NCBI GenBank assembly: GCA_944363995.1
Contig: CALVVV010000008.1
Coordinates: 1-24,988 of the forward strand
Direction of reading: 5' to 3'
DNA from: an uncultured Bacilli bacterium
GTDB lineage: Bacteria; Bacillota_I; Bacilli_A; RF39; UBA660
Length of the DNA: 24,988 nt
Position 1 is the stretch's first letter. Every line of letters begins with the position of its first letter. The notes under the pieces were generated by a model. It worked only from the letters and a program-made list of their open reading frames with translations. It was not told the DNA's origin and searched no databases. Shown in pieces: positions 1 through 7,817 of this stretch. A program made the position numbers and the translations under genes.

Positions 1-53
1 CTACTGATCTCATAAATATTGGTTCATACTTTGCAGTATAAAATTTTTTAATT
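1..53 (-). CDS. 5' end of a truncated gene, possibly PD-(D/E)XK (Rpn-type) nuclease/transposase
   Basis: On the minus strand a strong ribosome binding site (AGGAGG, 62-67) is followed after 8 nt by the codon ATT and an open frame reading IKKFYTAKYEPIFMRSV to the window edge. No ATG, GTG or TTG lies between the site and this frame, and a TAA stop directly precedes ATT, so the start would be the rare AUU codon or an unsupported internal ATG. The start KFYTAKYEPIF resembles the N-terminus of Rpn/PD-(D/E)XK transposase-like nucleases; this is a weak inference from 17 residues. Confidence 0.4.
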
Positions 54-124
54 TATATCACCTCCTATTAGTTATATACGACAAAAGTATGGTGATTTCC
101 TGTTAAATTATTAAAAAAATTATA

Positions 125-154
125 TTAAAAAAAGATAGTTATTTCAAACTATCT
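125..154 (-). terminator. Rho-independent terminator of the GAPDH operon
   Basis: On the minus strand, perfect 8-bp stem AGATAGTT / AACTATCT with a 6-nt loop followed by a run of T. The stem overlaps the last GAPDH codons and the stop codon. Confidence 0.85.
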
Positions 155-1143
155 AAATATTTAGCTGTTCTAACCATTTGATGAGAATAACCCATTTCAT
201 TATCATACCATGCAACAACTTTTACTAGTTGTTTACCATCTACTTCTAGAATACTAGTTAATAAACCATCAACTAAAGCGCCACAAGATGAACCAATTAT
301 ATCACTTGATACTACTGGGTCAAAAGTAAATGTTAAAGTTTCGTTGCAGTTATTCATTAAAGTATTATTAACTTCTTCAACCGTTACATTTCTACTTAAT
401 TCTAAAGTTAAATCAACTACTGAACCAGTTGGAGTCGGAACTCTTAAAGCACTACCATCTAATTTACCTTTTAATGATGGAATAACTAATCCCAAAGCTG
501 AAGCAGCACCAGTACTAGATGGAATAATATTCATAGCACCTGCTCGCCCACGACGTGCTTTAATACCTTTTTTATGTGCGACATCTAAGATAACTTGATC
601 ATTTGTATAAGCATGAACAGTTGTCATATAACCTTTAACGATACCAAATTTATCATTAATTACATTAGCTACGGGAGCTAAACAGTTAGTTGTACAAGAA
701 GCCGCTGAAATAATTTCTTCACTACCATCTAATATTTCATGATTTACATTATAAACGATAGTTTTCATATCACCTTTACCAGGAGCAGATATAATTACGT
801 GTTTAGCGCCAGCTTCAATATGTTTATGAGCATCTTCTGCTTTAACAAATTTGCCAGTACATTCAAACACTTGATCTATTCCTAATTCACCCCATGGTAA
901 ATTTATAGGATCAGTTTCTTTAAAAATTTTAATCTTACGATTACCAATTATAATATTACCATCATCAAAACTTATTTCATCAACCTTATAATTTCGATGA
1001 TTAGTATCATACTTCAATAAATAAGCTATTTGCTCAGCATCCGTCAAATCATTAATTGCTACGATTTCAATATTAGGATCCTCCTCCATAATTCTAAAAA
1101 CTAATCTTCCAATTCTTCCAAATCCATTAATTGCTACTTTCAT
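139..1143 (-). CDS. gap: Glyceraldehyde-3-phosphate dehydrogenase (type I)
   Basis: Cytosolic glycolytic enzyme that oxidises glyceraldehyde 3-phosphate with phosphate and NAD(P)+ to 1,3-bisphosphoglycerate. The 334-aa protein has the usual family length. The N-terminal Rossmann motif INGFGRIGR is at residues 5-13, the catalytic cysteine is Cys150 in SAASCTTNC, and the general base is His177 in TVHAYT. The start ATG has an AAAGGGTGA ribosome binding site. It lies 15 nt downstream of the TGS-domain nucleoside kinase gene and is probably co-transcribed with it; a terminator overlaps its end. No triose-phosphate isomerase or phosphoglycerate kinase gene is nearby. Confidence 0.97.
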   Translation of the reverse strand: MKVAINGFGRIGRLVFRIMEEDPNIEIVAINDLTDAEQIAYLLKYDTNHRNYKVDEISFDDGNIIIGNRKIKIFKETDPINLPWGELGIDQVFECTGKFVKAEDAHKHIEAGAKHVIISAPGKGDMKTIVYNVNHEILDGSEEIISAASCTTNCLAPVANVINDKFGIVKGYMTTVHAYTNDQVILDVAHKKGIKARRGRAGAMNIIPSSTGAASALGLVIPSLKGKLDGSALRVPTPTGSVVDLTLELSRNVTVEEVNNTLMNNCNETLTFTFDPVVSSDIIGSSCGALVDGLLTSILEVDGKQLVKVVAWYDNEMGYSHQMVRTAKYLDSLK

Positions 1144-1158
1144 AAAATCACCCTTTCT

Positions 1159-2820
1159 TTAATGGAAACTGCTTCCACCAATAAATTCCCGTAAAACTGA
1201 TGCTTTAGGAACATCATCCGAAGGTATTGGTAAGAAGTTTCTTAAAAAATTAATTAATCTAATTGCTTCAGGATATACTTCATCATCCTCATTAACAGAA
1301 AATAATAATGGTTCCGCATATACCTTTAAAACACCAATTTCATAAATTAAAGCCGAATTAATAATTATATCAGCTTCATTTTGATATGGAAAAACATATT
1401 CTTCCTCACCTTCCAATATATTTTTCCAAAGTCGCAGTGTATCAGCTGCACTTCGTCCACGATATTTATTATCACGAATAATCCTTCTTAGTCTTCTAGT
1501 ATCAGATGTATGAATCCGATTATGGTTATCAATATTTAATTGTGTCAATGGACTAATATATATTTTAAACTTATTAACATCATCAATAGCTAAAGTTAAA
1601 TCAGGATTTAAAGCATGTAATCCTTCAATAATAACAATATCACTATCACCAAGTTGTAAAGTTTTACCATTATATTCTCTTTTGCCAACTACAAAATTAA
1701 ATTCTGGTAATTCAACTTTGTCACCATCTAATAATTTAAGTAAATGTTTATTAAATAAATCAATATCTACAGCTTTAATCGATTCAAAATCATATTCACC
1801 ATTCGGTTTTTTAGGCGTATCAACACGATTAACAAAATAATCATCAGTCGAAATACTATGAGTTTTAAAACCTCTAGCTTTTAAATAAACAGATAATTTT
1901 CTAGCAGTAGTTGTCTTACCACTAGAAGAAGGTCCAGCTAACAATACTATCTTAACTTTTCCCATTTTATTATAAATCATATCAGCAACTTTAGCTAATT
2001 GACTATTATAATTAGCTTCTGCTAATTGAATAACATCATTATATTCACCAATAGAAATAATCTTATTCAAATCAGCTACATTGGAAATACCAACAGTTTT
2101 TCCCATATTTGTATAATCCAAGAAAGCATCAAACAGTAATTTATGATGAGAATAATCTTCAGTATCTTTCGGATGATAAATTGATGGATAACTAAGTACA
2201 AAACCATTATCTTTAATATAGATCAATTTAAATTCATCTAAAACACTAGTACTATAAGGCATTTCACTAAAAAAATAATCATAATATTCATCTAATCGAT
2301 ATAAGTTAATATATGTATTACTTATATATTTAAATACCTCTACTTTATCAAGTTGTTTTTTCCTTTTAAAGAAACTCATTGCATCTTTACGAGAAACACT
2401 CATTTTTACAAAATTATAATCTTGTTTAACTATTTTTTGCATTTCATCTTCAATTTTTCTAATTATTTCTTTATTTATTTCTTTGCCAACTATTTCACAG
2501 TAAACTCCTTTATCAATTGAATGCTGAATAATCACTTCTGCTTCATTTCCTAAAACTTTTTTAACAGCAACAATCAATAAAAAATGTACACCATGCGAAT
2601 AAACGGTATGTCCCAAAACCGAACTTCGATCATAAAAATCAATTTCACATTTTTTAGTTATTTTATAAGCTAATTCCTCTACTACATTATCAACTTTTGC
2701 TACTAGAATCGGAAAGTTAAATTCATTTTGAAAACTATTAGCAATTTCTAATAAAGTAGTATTTTCAGGAAATTCTCTTATAACTTTATTTTTATATTCA
2801 ACTTTTATCATTCTCTCCAT
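1159..2820 (-). CDS. TGS-domain nucleoside (uridine) kinase-like protein
   Basis: A 553-aa protein with a fused architecture known from Firmicutes and Bacteroidetes. Residues about 5-65 form a TGS domain (ubiquitin-like fold, as at the start of threonyl-tRNA synthetase); residues about 66-200 resemble the ThrRS second additional domain (GHTVYSHGVHFLL at 70-82); the C-terminal half is a P-loop uridine kinase/phosphoribulokinase-type domain with Walker A GPSSSGKT at 296-303 and the IIIEGLHALNP segment. The expected reaction is phosphorylation of a nucleoside, but the true substrate of this fusion family is not something the sequence shows. AAAGGA lies 8 nt before the chosen ATG. First gene of an operon with gap. 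Confidence 0.88.
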   Translation of the reverse strand: MERMIKVEYKNKVIREFPENTTLLEIANSFQNEFNFPILVAKVDNVVEELAYKITKKCEIDFYDRSSVLGHTVYSHGVHFLLIVAVKKVLGNEAEVIIQHSIDKGVYCEIVGKEINKEIIRKIEDEMQKIVKQDYNFVKMSVSRKDAMSFFKRKKQLDKVEVFKYISNTYINLYRLDEYYDYFFSEMPYSTSVLDEFKLIYIKDNGFVLSYPSIYHPKDTEDYSHHKLLFDAFLDYTNMGKTVGISNVADLNKIISIGEYNDVIQLAEANYNSQLAKVADMIYNKMGKVKIVLLAGPSSSGKTTTARKLSVYLKARGFKTHSISTDDYFVNRVDTPKKPNGEYDFESIKAVDIDLFNKHLLKLLDGDKVELPEFNFVVGKREYNGKTLQLGDSDIVIIEGLHALNPDLTLAIDDVNKFKIYISPLTQLNIDNHNRIHTSDTRRLRRIIRDNKYRGRSAADTLRLWKNILEGEEEYVFPYQNEADIIINSALIYEIGVLKVYAEPLLFSVNEDDEVYPEAIRLINFLRNFLPIPSDDVPKASVLREFIGGSSFH

Positions 2821-2845
2821 TGTATCATTCCTTTATTCTTTACTA

Positions 2846-2874
2846 ATTATATCAAAAAAAAAAAAATTTGTCAT
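2846..2874 (-). promoter_or_regulatory. Sigma-A-type promoter of the kinase-gap operon
   Basis: Minus-strand ATGACA (2869-2874), 17-nt spacer made almost wholly of T, then TATAAT (2846-2851), 25 nt before the kinase start codon. Confidence 0.7.
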
Positions 2875-2933
2875 TTATTTTTGTGAATATTTTTTCTGAA
2901 TTATAACTATTATATTAAATAGGAGATGATTTT

Positions 2934-3509
2934 ATGCTTATACCAACAATTATTGAAAAAAATAATAATAGTGAAAGAGCTTATGATATTTACTCTAGGT
3001 TATTAAAAGACCGTATTATTATTTTAACTGGCGAAATTGATGATAACATAGCAAATATTATTGTTGCACAATTATTGTATTTGGATAGCATCAACAATGA
3101 TGATATTAGTTTATATATAAATAGTCCCGGTGGTAGTGTTACCGCAGGAATGGCGATTTATGATACAATGAACTTTATAAAAAGTGACGTTTCAACCATT
3201 TGCTTAGGTATAGCCGCTTCAATGGGAGCATTTTTACTATCAAGTGGAAAAAAAGGTAAACGTTTTTGTTTACCAAATAGCGAAGTTATGATTCACCAGC
3301 CTTTAGGTGGAGCTAGTGGACAAGCAACAGAAATTAAAATAGCAGCAGAACATATTTTAAAAATAAAAGATAAATTAAACAAAATTTTAGCATATAATAC
3401 AAACAAAGATATTAAAACTATTGAAAAAGATACCGAACGGGATAATTATTTATCTGCTAAAGAAGCTTTAAATTACGGAATTATTGACAAAATATTAGAG
3501 AAGAATTAA
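2934..3509 (+). CDS. clpP: ATP-dependent Clp protease proteolytic subunit ClpP
   Basis: Serine peptidase subunit that assembles into double heptameric rings and degrades proteins fed by Clp ATPases in the cytosol. The 191-aa length is typical. The catalytic triad is visible as Ser96 (GIAASMGAF), His121 (MIHQPLGG) and Asp170 (DTERDNYLS), matching the spacing of the Bacillus enzyme; the oxyanion glycines NSPGGSV are at 63-69. The ribosome binding site is TAGGAGATGATTTT before ATG. It is divergent from the kinase-gap operon and followed by a terminator. I saw no CtsR box upstream. clpB lies far away in the same window. Confidence 0.97.
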   Translation: MLIPTIIEKNNNSERAYDIYSRLLKDRIIILTGEIDDNIANIIVAQLLYLDSINNDDISLYINSPGGSVTAGMAIYDTMNFIKSDVSTICLGIAASMGAFLLSSGKKGKRFCLPNSEVMIHQPLGGASGQATEIKIAAEHILKIKDKLNKILAYNTNKDIKTIEKDTERDNYLSAKEALNYGIIDKILEKN

Positions 3510-3530
3510 ACTTCTCTATTTTGTTTTTTG
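3497..3530 (+). terminator. Terminator after clpP
   Basis: Stem AGAGAAG / CTTCTCT (3497-3503 with 3511-3517), 7-nt loop, then ATTTTGTTTTTT. It also covers the 3' end of the convergent SASP gene. Confidence 0.8.
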
Positions 3531-3698
3531 ATAATATTTTTCTCCTAATTCAACTAATCTTTTAGTCATCTCACCGCCAACAGTACCGTTTAAACGAGAT
3601 GTTTGATCAGCGCCTAAAGTAATACCTAATTCACGAGCTATTTCATACTTTAAATTTTCTAAAGCTTGTTTGGCTCCAGGTACAATTAATTTATTCAT
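3516..3698 (-). CDS. Alpha/beta-type small acid-soluble spore protein
   Basis: A 60-aa DNA-binding spore protein that coats and protects spore DNA and is degraded at germination. The family signature is clear: PGAKQALENLKYEIARELG (residues 7-25), then TSRLNGTVGGEMTKRLVE (33-50). It is close to, but shorter at the N-terminus than, its upstream neighbour, so the two are paralogues. The ribosome binding site AAGGTGGTGATAAA precedes ATG. Expression would be expected under the forespore sigma factor SigG; the AT-rich upstream has a CATAATAATA that could be a -10, without a convincing -35. Confidence 0.95.
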   Translation of the reverse strand: MNKLIVPGAKQALENLKYEIARELGITLGADQTSRLNGTVGGEMTKRLVELGEKYYQKTK

Positions 3699-3753
3699 TT
3701 TATCACCACCTTACATTATTATTATGGATACTTTTTAATAATATATAGATGGT

Positions 3754-3783
3754 AAAAAAAGTAGATAGCAAACTTGCTATCTA
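3754..3783 (-). terminator. Terminator of the upstream SASP gene
   Basis: Minus strand: stem TAGATAGC / GCTATCTA around a 6-nt loop followed by AC and seven T. Confidence 0.85.
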
Positions 3784-3789
3784 TTTTAA

Positions 3790-3993
3790 TTATTTAGCTT
3801 GGTAACCACCTAAGTTTTGTTGTCCCATTTGAACTAATCTCTTAGTGATTTCTCCACCTACTGAACCATTAGCACGACTTGTAGCATCTGGTCCTAAGTT
3901 AACGCCAAATTCACTAGCTATTTCATATTTCATTTTATCAATAGCTTGTTTAGCGCCTGGTACTACTAATTTACTTGTAGATTTATTATTCAT
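3790..3993 (-). CDS. Alpha/beta-type small acid-soluble spore protein (second copy)
   Basis: A 67-aa SASP with the family motifs PGAKQAIDKMKYEIASEFG and TSRANGSVGGEITKRLVQ. The ATG at 3991-3993 is chosen over a GTG nine bases upstream because GGAGG lies 8 nt before this ATG and overlaps the earlier codon. It has its own terminator, so it is transcribed separately from its paralogue. Its C-terminus is longer and ends QNLGGYQAK. Confidence 0.95.
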   Translation of the reverse strand: MNNKSTSKLVVPGAKQAIDKMKYEIASEFGVNLGPDATSRANGSVGGEITKRLVQMGQQNLGGYQAK

Positions 3994-4001
3994 TATTCTC
4001 A

Positions 4002-4027
4002 CCTCCGTACATTAATATCTTGTACGG
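4002..4027 (-). promoter_or_regulatory. Hairpin overlapping the Shine-Dalgarno of the second SASP gene
   Basis: Minus strand CCGTACA / TGTACGG (4021-4027 with 4005-4011), a perfect 7-bp stem with a 9-nt loop; the last two G of the stem are part of the GGAGG ribosome binding site (4002-4006). Folding could limit translation; this is inference. Confidence 0.45.
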
Positions 4028-4058
4028 AATTTTTCAAAATATTAGTGGTAAAAAATGG

Positions 4059-5207
4059 TTATAACAAATCACTATAATTATTATTAAAATTAGTTATAAC
4101 TTCTATATTATTTATACATTCATCAATTAATTCCTGATAATTAAAATTTTCATATTCTAAACATTTTTCTAATTTTGGATTAATAACAGGATGCTTAGGA
4201 ACAAAAATAGTACAACAATCTTCAAACGGTAAAATACTTATCTCATATGTTCCAATTTTTTTAGATATATCAATAATTTCCAATTTATCCAAACAAGCAA
4301 CAGGTCTAATTATTGGAAAATTGGTTACACTATTAATAACATTAATACTGGTTAAAGTTTGACTAGCAACTTGACCAATACTTTCACCATTTATAACAAC
4401 TTTATATTTTTTACTAATATTAGTGGCAATACGATACATCATTCTTCTTAAAATTGTTATATTATATTCGCTAGGAACTTTTTTATATATTTGTTCTTGC
4501 AACTTAGTAAATGGTACAATAAGCAGTCTAATATTACCAGAATAAGTATTTAAAATACTAACTAGTTTAATAACTTTATTTTTAGCTTCTAAACTAGTAT
4601 GTGGAGGCGAATCAAAATACAAACAATCAATATCAATTCCTCTTTTTAAAGCTAAATACCCAGCTACAGGAGAATCAATTCCTCCTGATAACATCAAAAT
4701 ACCTTTACCTTGAATACCAACTGGATATCCCCCACTACCTTTTAATTCGTTTAAATAAATATAAGTATCTTCTCTTATTTCAATATGAACAGTAATTTCC
4801 GGATTGTGAACATCAACTTTACAATCAAAGTTTTGCAAAACTAACGAACCGATTAAGTTATTAAAATCCATTGACTTAATTGAAAAATTTTTATTAGCAC
4901 GTTTAGTTTCAACTTTAAAAGTTTTAAATTTTTCATTTTTTAAAACTTCCAAAACACCATCTTTGATGTCATCAATATTAGTATTAACTTTGTTAGCAAT
5001 AACTATTCCATGAATACCAAATATTTTTTGTAATTGTTTACTAACAAAATCTATATCATTTGCTATAATATACATTCTATCTCTTTTTTTTACTATTTTG
5101 GCATCAATTAAATTTTTTATATTTTCATTTAATTTATTAATAAATTGATTACGATTACCTTTCTTTGTTGTCAATTCACCATATTTAATTAATATCAATT
5201 TTTGCAT
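4059..5207 (-). CDS. thiI: tRNA 4-thiouridine synthase ThiI
   Basis: Adenylates U8 of tRNA and accepts sulfur from a cysteine desulfurase to form 4-thiouridine; in some bacteria it also serves thiazole synthesis. The 382-aa form has the N-terminal ferredoxin-like domain, a THUMP domain (about 60-160) and the PP-loop SGGIDS at 174-179 followed by the AANH fold and LPFEDCCTIFVPKHP near the C-terminus. There is no rhodanese extension, as in most Firmicutes. ATG at 5205-5207 is preferred to the TTG four codons upstream because it starts with the typical family N-terminus and GGTG lies 6 nt before it. No nifS-like partner gene is adjacent. Confidence 0.95.
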   Translation of the reverse strand: MQKLILIKYGELTTKKGNRNQFINKLNENIKNLIDAKIVKKRDRMYIIANDIDFVSKQLQKIFGIHGIVIANKVNTNIDDIKDGVLEVLKNEKFKTFKVETKRANKNFSIKSMDFNNLIGSLVLQNFDCKVDVHNPEITVHIEIREDTYIYLNELKGSGGYPVGIQGKGILMLSGGIDSPVAGYLALKRGIDIDCLYFDSPPHTSLEAKNKVIKLVSILNTYSGNIRLLIVPFTKLQEQIYKKVPSEYNITILRRMMYRIATNISKKYKVVINGESIGQVASQTLTSINVINSVTNFPIIRPVACLDKLEIIDISKKIGTYEISILPFEDCCTIFVPKHPVINPKLEKCLEYENFNYQELIDECINNIEVITNFNNNYSDLL

Positions 5208-5224
5208 ATCATCACCCAAATAAA

Positions 5225-5253
5225 ATTATATATAATATTATATTTTTAAGCAA
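5225..5253 (-). promoter_or_regulatory. Sigma-A-type promoter of thiI
   Basis: Minus strand TTGCTT (5248-5253), 17 nt, TATAAT (5225-5230), 18 nt before the thiI ATG. Confidence 0.75.
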
Positions 5254-5267
5254 GAAAAAGATAAAAT

Positions 5268-5891
5268 TTATTTATTTTTTCTAGGCTTACTACTTAATAA
5301 ATAAATTTTATCTCCACTAAATATATGATCTTCAACAGTTTCACAACTATCTTTTGTCATTGTTTGTAAACATCTTTTAATTCTTTTATAATAATCAATA
5401 ATATGTTTTGTATATAAAGAATTTTTGTCACCATAATATCCTACGGTAAAAGCACCATTACAACAACTTCTAGCTAAATAAATCATTTGATTAGCATATA
5501 TCCCATTAATGACTAAATGACCATTTATATTATTTTTACTTGGTCTAGTACAATATGAATCACCTGATAATTCAATTATTTTTTCTCTTTCATTATTTAC
5601 TGTAACTTCACCAATAGAACCATAATTTTTATCTTCAGTAACTTCAATTATTTTATCACCATCAGATATATATTGCTTATCAAGCAAATATAAACCAAAT
5701 AATGTTCTTTTTAATTTATAATTTTTTAACCAATCATCAAAATCTTTTTCATCAAAGTTTAATTCACCTTTTTTCAATTGTTCATATAGCATTTGTTGAT
5801 AACCATATTCTCCAAATTTCATAACATCATCTTGTTTACCATTATCAAAAGCTTTTTCTAATAAATATTTTTTGATTAAATTTTCTGCCAT
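5268..5891 (-). CDS. Hypothetical protein, Cys-containing C-terminal half
   Basis: I do not recognise this 207-aa protein. The ATG at 5889-5891 is chosen because AAGGGGG lies 7 nt upstream; an in-frame extension to 5927 would include that site. The N-terminal half is charged and probably helical (MAENLIKKYLLEKAFDNG). The C-terminal half has six cysteines, including SYC, RSCC, RC and DSC, and aromatic strands such as NGAFTVGYYGDKNSLY. No signal peptide or membrane segment is seen. It stands alone between thiI and the ezrA operon, on the same strand. Confidence 0.75.
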   Translation of the reverse strand: MAENLIKKYLLEKAFDNGKQDDVMKFGEYGYQQMLYEQLKKGELNFDEKDFDDWLKNYKLKRTLFGLYLLDKQYISDGDKIIEVTEDKNYGSIGEVTVNNEREKIIELSGDSYCTRPSKNNINGHLVINGIYANQMIYLARSCCNGAFTVGYYGDKNSLYTKHIIDYYKRIKRCLQTMTKDSCETVEDHIFSGDKIYLLSSKPRKNK

Positions 5892-6031
5892 GTTTTTTCC
5901 CCCTTTAAAATCAAAACAATTTGACACCGAATAATATTAACATATTTTTTGATATATGTCAAATTGTGATAAAAAACAAAAAAATGTAATCTTTTAGTTA
6001 AAAATACATATATTTTAACTTATCAACAGTT

Positions 6032-6062
6032 TTTAAAAGCAAGTTCTTACCTTGCTTTTAAA
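6032..6062 (-). terminator. Probable terminator of the ezrA operon
   Basis: Long hairpin TTTAAAAGCAAG / CTTGCTTTTAAA (12 bp, 7-nt loop). The T tract is weak on both strands, so it may also just be an RNA-stabilising hairpin. The rest of the 5892-6098 gap shows nothing else. Confidence 0.6.
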
Positions 6063-6098
6063 GTTTGTATTAAAAATAATTTTCTTTATTAAAACAAC

Positions 6099-7802
6099 TT
6101 ATTCGTAAAATTTAAGTAATTTGTTATATATCCCTGGTTCAATTTTATTTAAACAATTAATAGTCATCTCCAAAGATTTTTGATATTCACCTTTATAAAA
6201 TAAAATTTCTGAATAAGTTAAATTTTTATTAGTATCATCAATTACACGATAACGATTACCATATACTATAGCATTTTCTGCAAACATAGCCGTTTTTAAC
6301 AATTCTTTGGTGGCACCATATAATTTCAATACTAAATCACGTGCAGTATCAACTCGTGTATTTAAAATACTAATTGTAATTGGTTTTTTTTCTAATTCTT
6401 CAACAATATCCTTAATTGCACTAGAAGCTTCACTCAATTGTGTATAATAATACTGAGGAATAACAGGAAAATTATATTCACGCATTTTATTTTTTGAATC
6501 TTTTAAAATTCCTTTTATTTCTTCTAATTGTTGACGAGCTCTTAACTCATCTTCTTTCATACTACCTAAAGCATCTAAAGAGTTATCCAAACGTTCTTCA
6601 AGATTGTTTAATTTTAAAGATAATCCTTCAATCTCCTTAATCAATTTAGAAAAAGCGAATGTATTATTTCCTGTATGTTCTTTTAATATATTATAATCAT
6701 CATTCAAAATATTTAATTCTTTTTTCACATCATTTAATAAAACAACATCTTCATCAGACAAATTATAAACATTTTTAATATCATCAATCTGATTAAAAAT
6801 ATCATCAACCAAATTATTTATTTTATTTTTTTTATTCACAAAAGCTTCAACTAACTCTTCATAAATTTTACGATCAGCTTTTTCTTTTTCAAAATCATTA
6901 AATAATGAATCAAAATAATCTAATAAAACTTTTAGTTCAAATAAATTATCTTCAAGATTCAATACTTTTGTACGATCCATAATATCACTTAATTTTTTAT
7001 TAGCTTCAGTTACATTATAATCAACATTCAAATAATCCAAAGGAAAACCATCTTTAGTCATTTCATTATACATTGAAGTTAATTCGCTTATTTTTTTCGG
7101 TATGACATTAGTTGCCATCAAAACAATAGATGGAACTTCTTCAATTACTATTTGCATATGCTTAATCATTTCATCAATCGACTTGATTATTTTAGTAACT
7201 TCAGTATATTCATTATTTTCCATAGTTATTTCAAAAGCTTCAAATCTCTTAGATATATTTTCAAATTGCAGCATTATTGAATTAGCCACTTCACCATAGT
7301 CCAATTTATTTTTATCAAACTTATCATATAAATCACGATATTGAGCTTTAAATTTAATAATTATAGCTCGATTGCGTTCTTCACTGGATGTAATTTCTTT
7401 AATTTCATCTAATAATAACTCTGTATTAGTTCGTACTTTATAAATTTCCATCTCTAATTTAGCTATTTTATACACAGTTGAACGGTAATCCTGTTGTTTT
7501 AAAGAGTAATCAGCTTCCAATATCATATCTGTTATTTTAGGAATTTGATTAGTTCTAATATCTTTAAAACGATTTTCCCAATTATTAACATTAGCATCCA
7601 ATTTATCATTTTTTAAAAATGCTTTTATTTTAGAAATTTCTAAACTAATAGGTGTACTATCAATAACGTTTTTTTCTACCTCTAATTTATCTAATAATAT
7701 CTTATATTTTTTACTACGATTATTTTGTAACAAGTTTAAAATTATTACTATCAAAATAACTACGGTAATATATGTTCCAACTATGATTAACATTAAATCC
7801 AT
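6099..7802 (-). CDS. ezrA: Septation ring formation regulator EzrA
   Basis: Negative regulator and membrane-bound partner of the FtsZ ring in Bacilli. The 567-aa protein has the family length and topology: an N-terminal membrane helix (residues about 4-24, LIIVGTYITVVILIVIIL), then about 540 residues of spectrin-like coiled coil with segments such as SSEERNRAIIIKFKAQYRDL and LLDYFDSLFNDFEKEK that are characteristic. The ribosome binding site AAAGGTGG precedes ATG by 8 nt. It lies 15 nt after an unknown tail-anchored protein gene and is probably co-transcribed with it, which suggests a shared role at the cell envelope or septum. Confidence 0.93.
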   Translation of the reverse strand: MDLMLIIVGTYITVVILIVIILNLLQNNRSKKYKILLDKLEVEKNVIDSTPISLEISKIKAFLKNDKLDANVNNWENRFKDIRTNQIPKITDMILEADYSLKQQDYRSTVYKIAKLEMEIYKVRTNTELLLDEIKEITSSEERNRAIIIKFKAQYRDLYDKFDKNKLDYGEVANSIMLQFENISKRFEAFEITMENNEYTEVTKIIKSIDEMIKHMQIVIEEVPSIVLMATNVIPKKISELTSMYNEMTKDGFPLDYLNVDYNVTEANKKLSDIMDRTKVLNLEDNLFELKVLLDYFDSLFNDFEKEKADRKIYEELVEAFVNKKNKINNLVDDIFNQIDDIKNVYNLSDEDVVLLNDVKKELNILNDDYNILKEHTGNNTFAFSKLIKEIEGLSLKLNNLEERLDNSLDALGSMKEDELRARQQLEEIKGILKDSKNKMREYNFPVIPQYYYTQLSEASSAIKDIVEELEKKPITISILNTRVDTARDLVLKLYGATKELLKTAMFAENAIVYGNRYRVIDDTNKNLTYSEILFYKGEYQKSLEMTINCLNKIEPGIYNKLLKFYE

Positions 7803-7817
7803 ATAGCTACCACCTTT

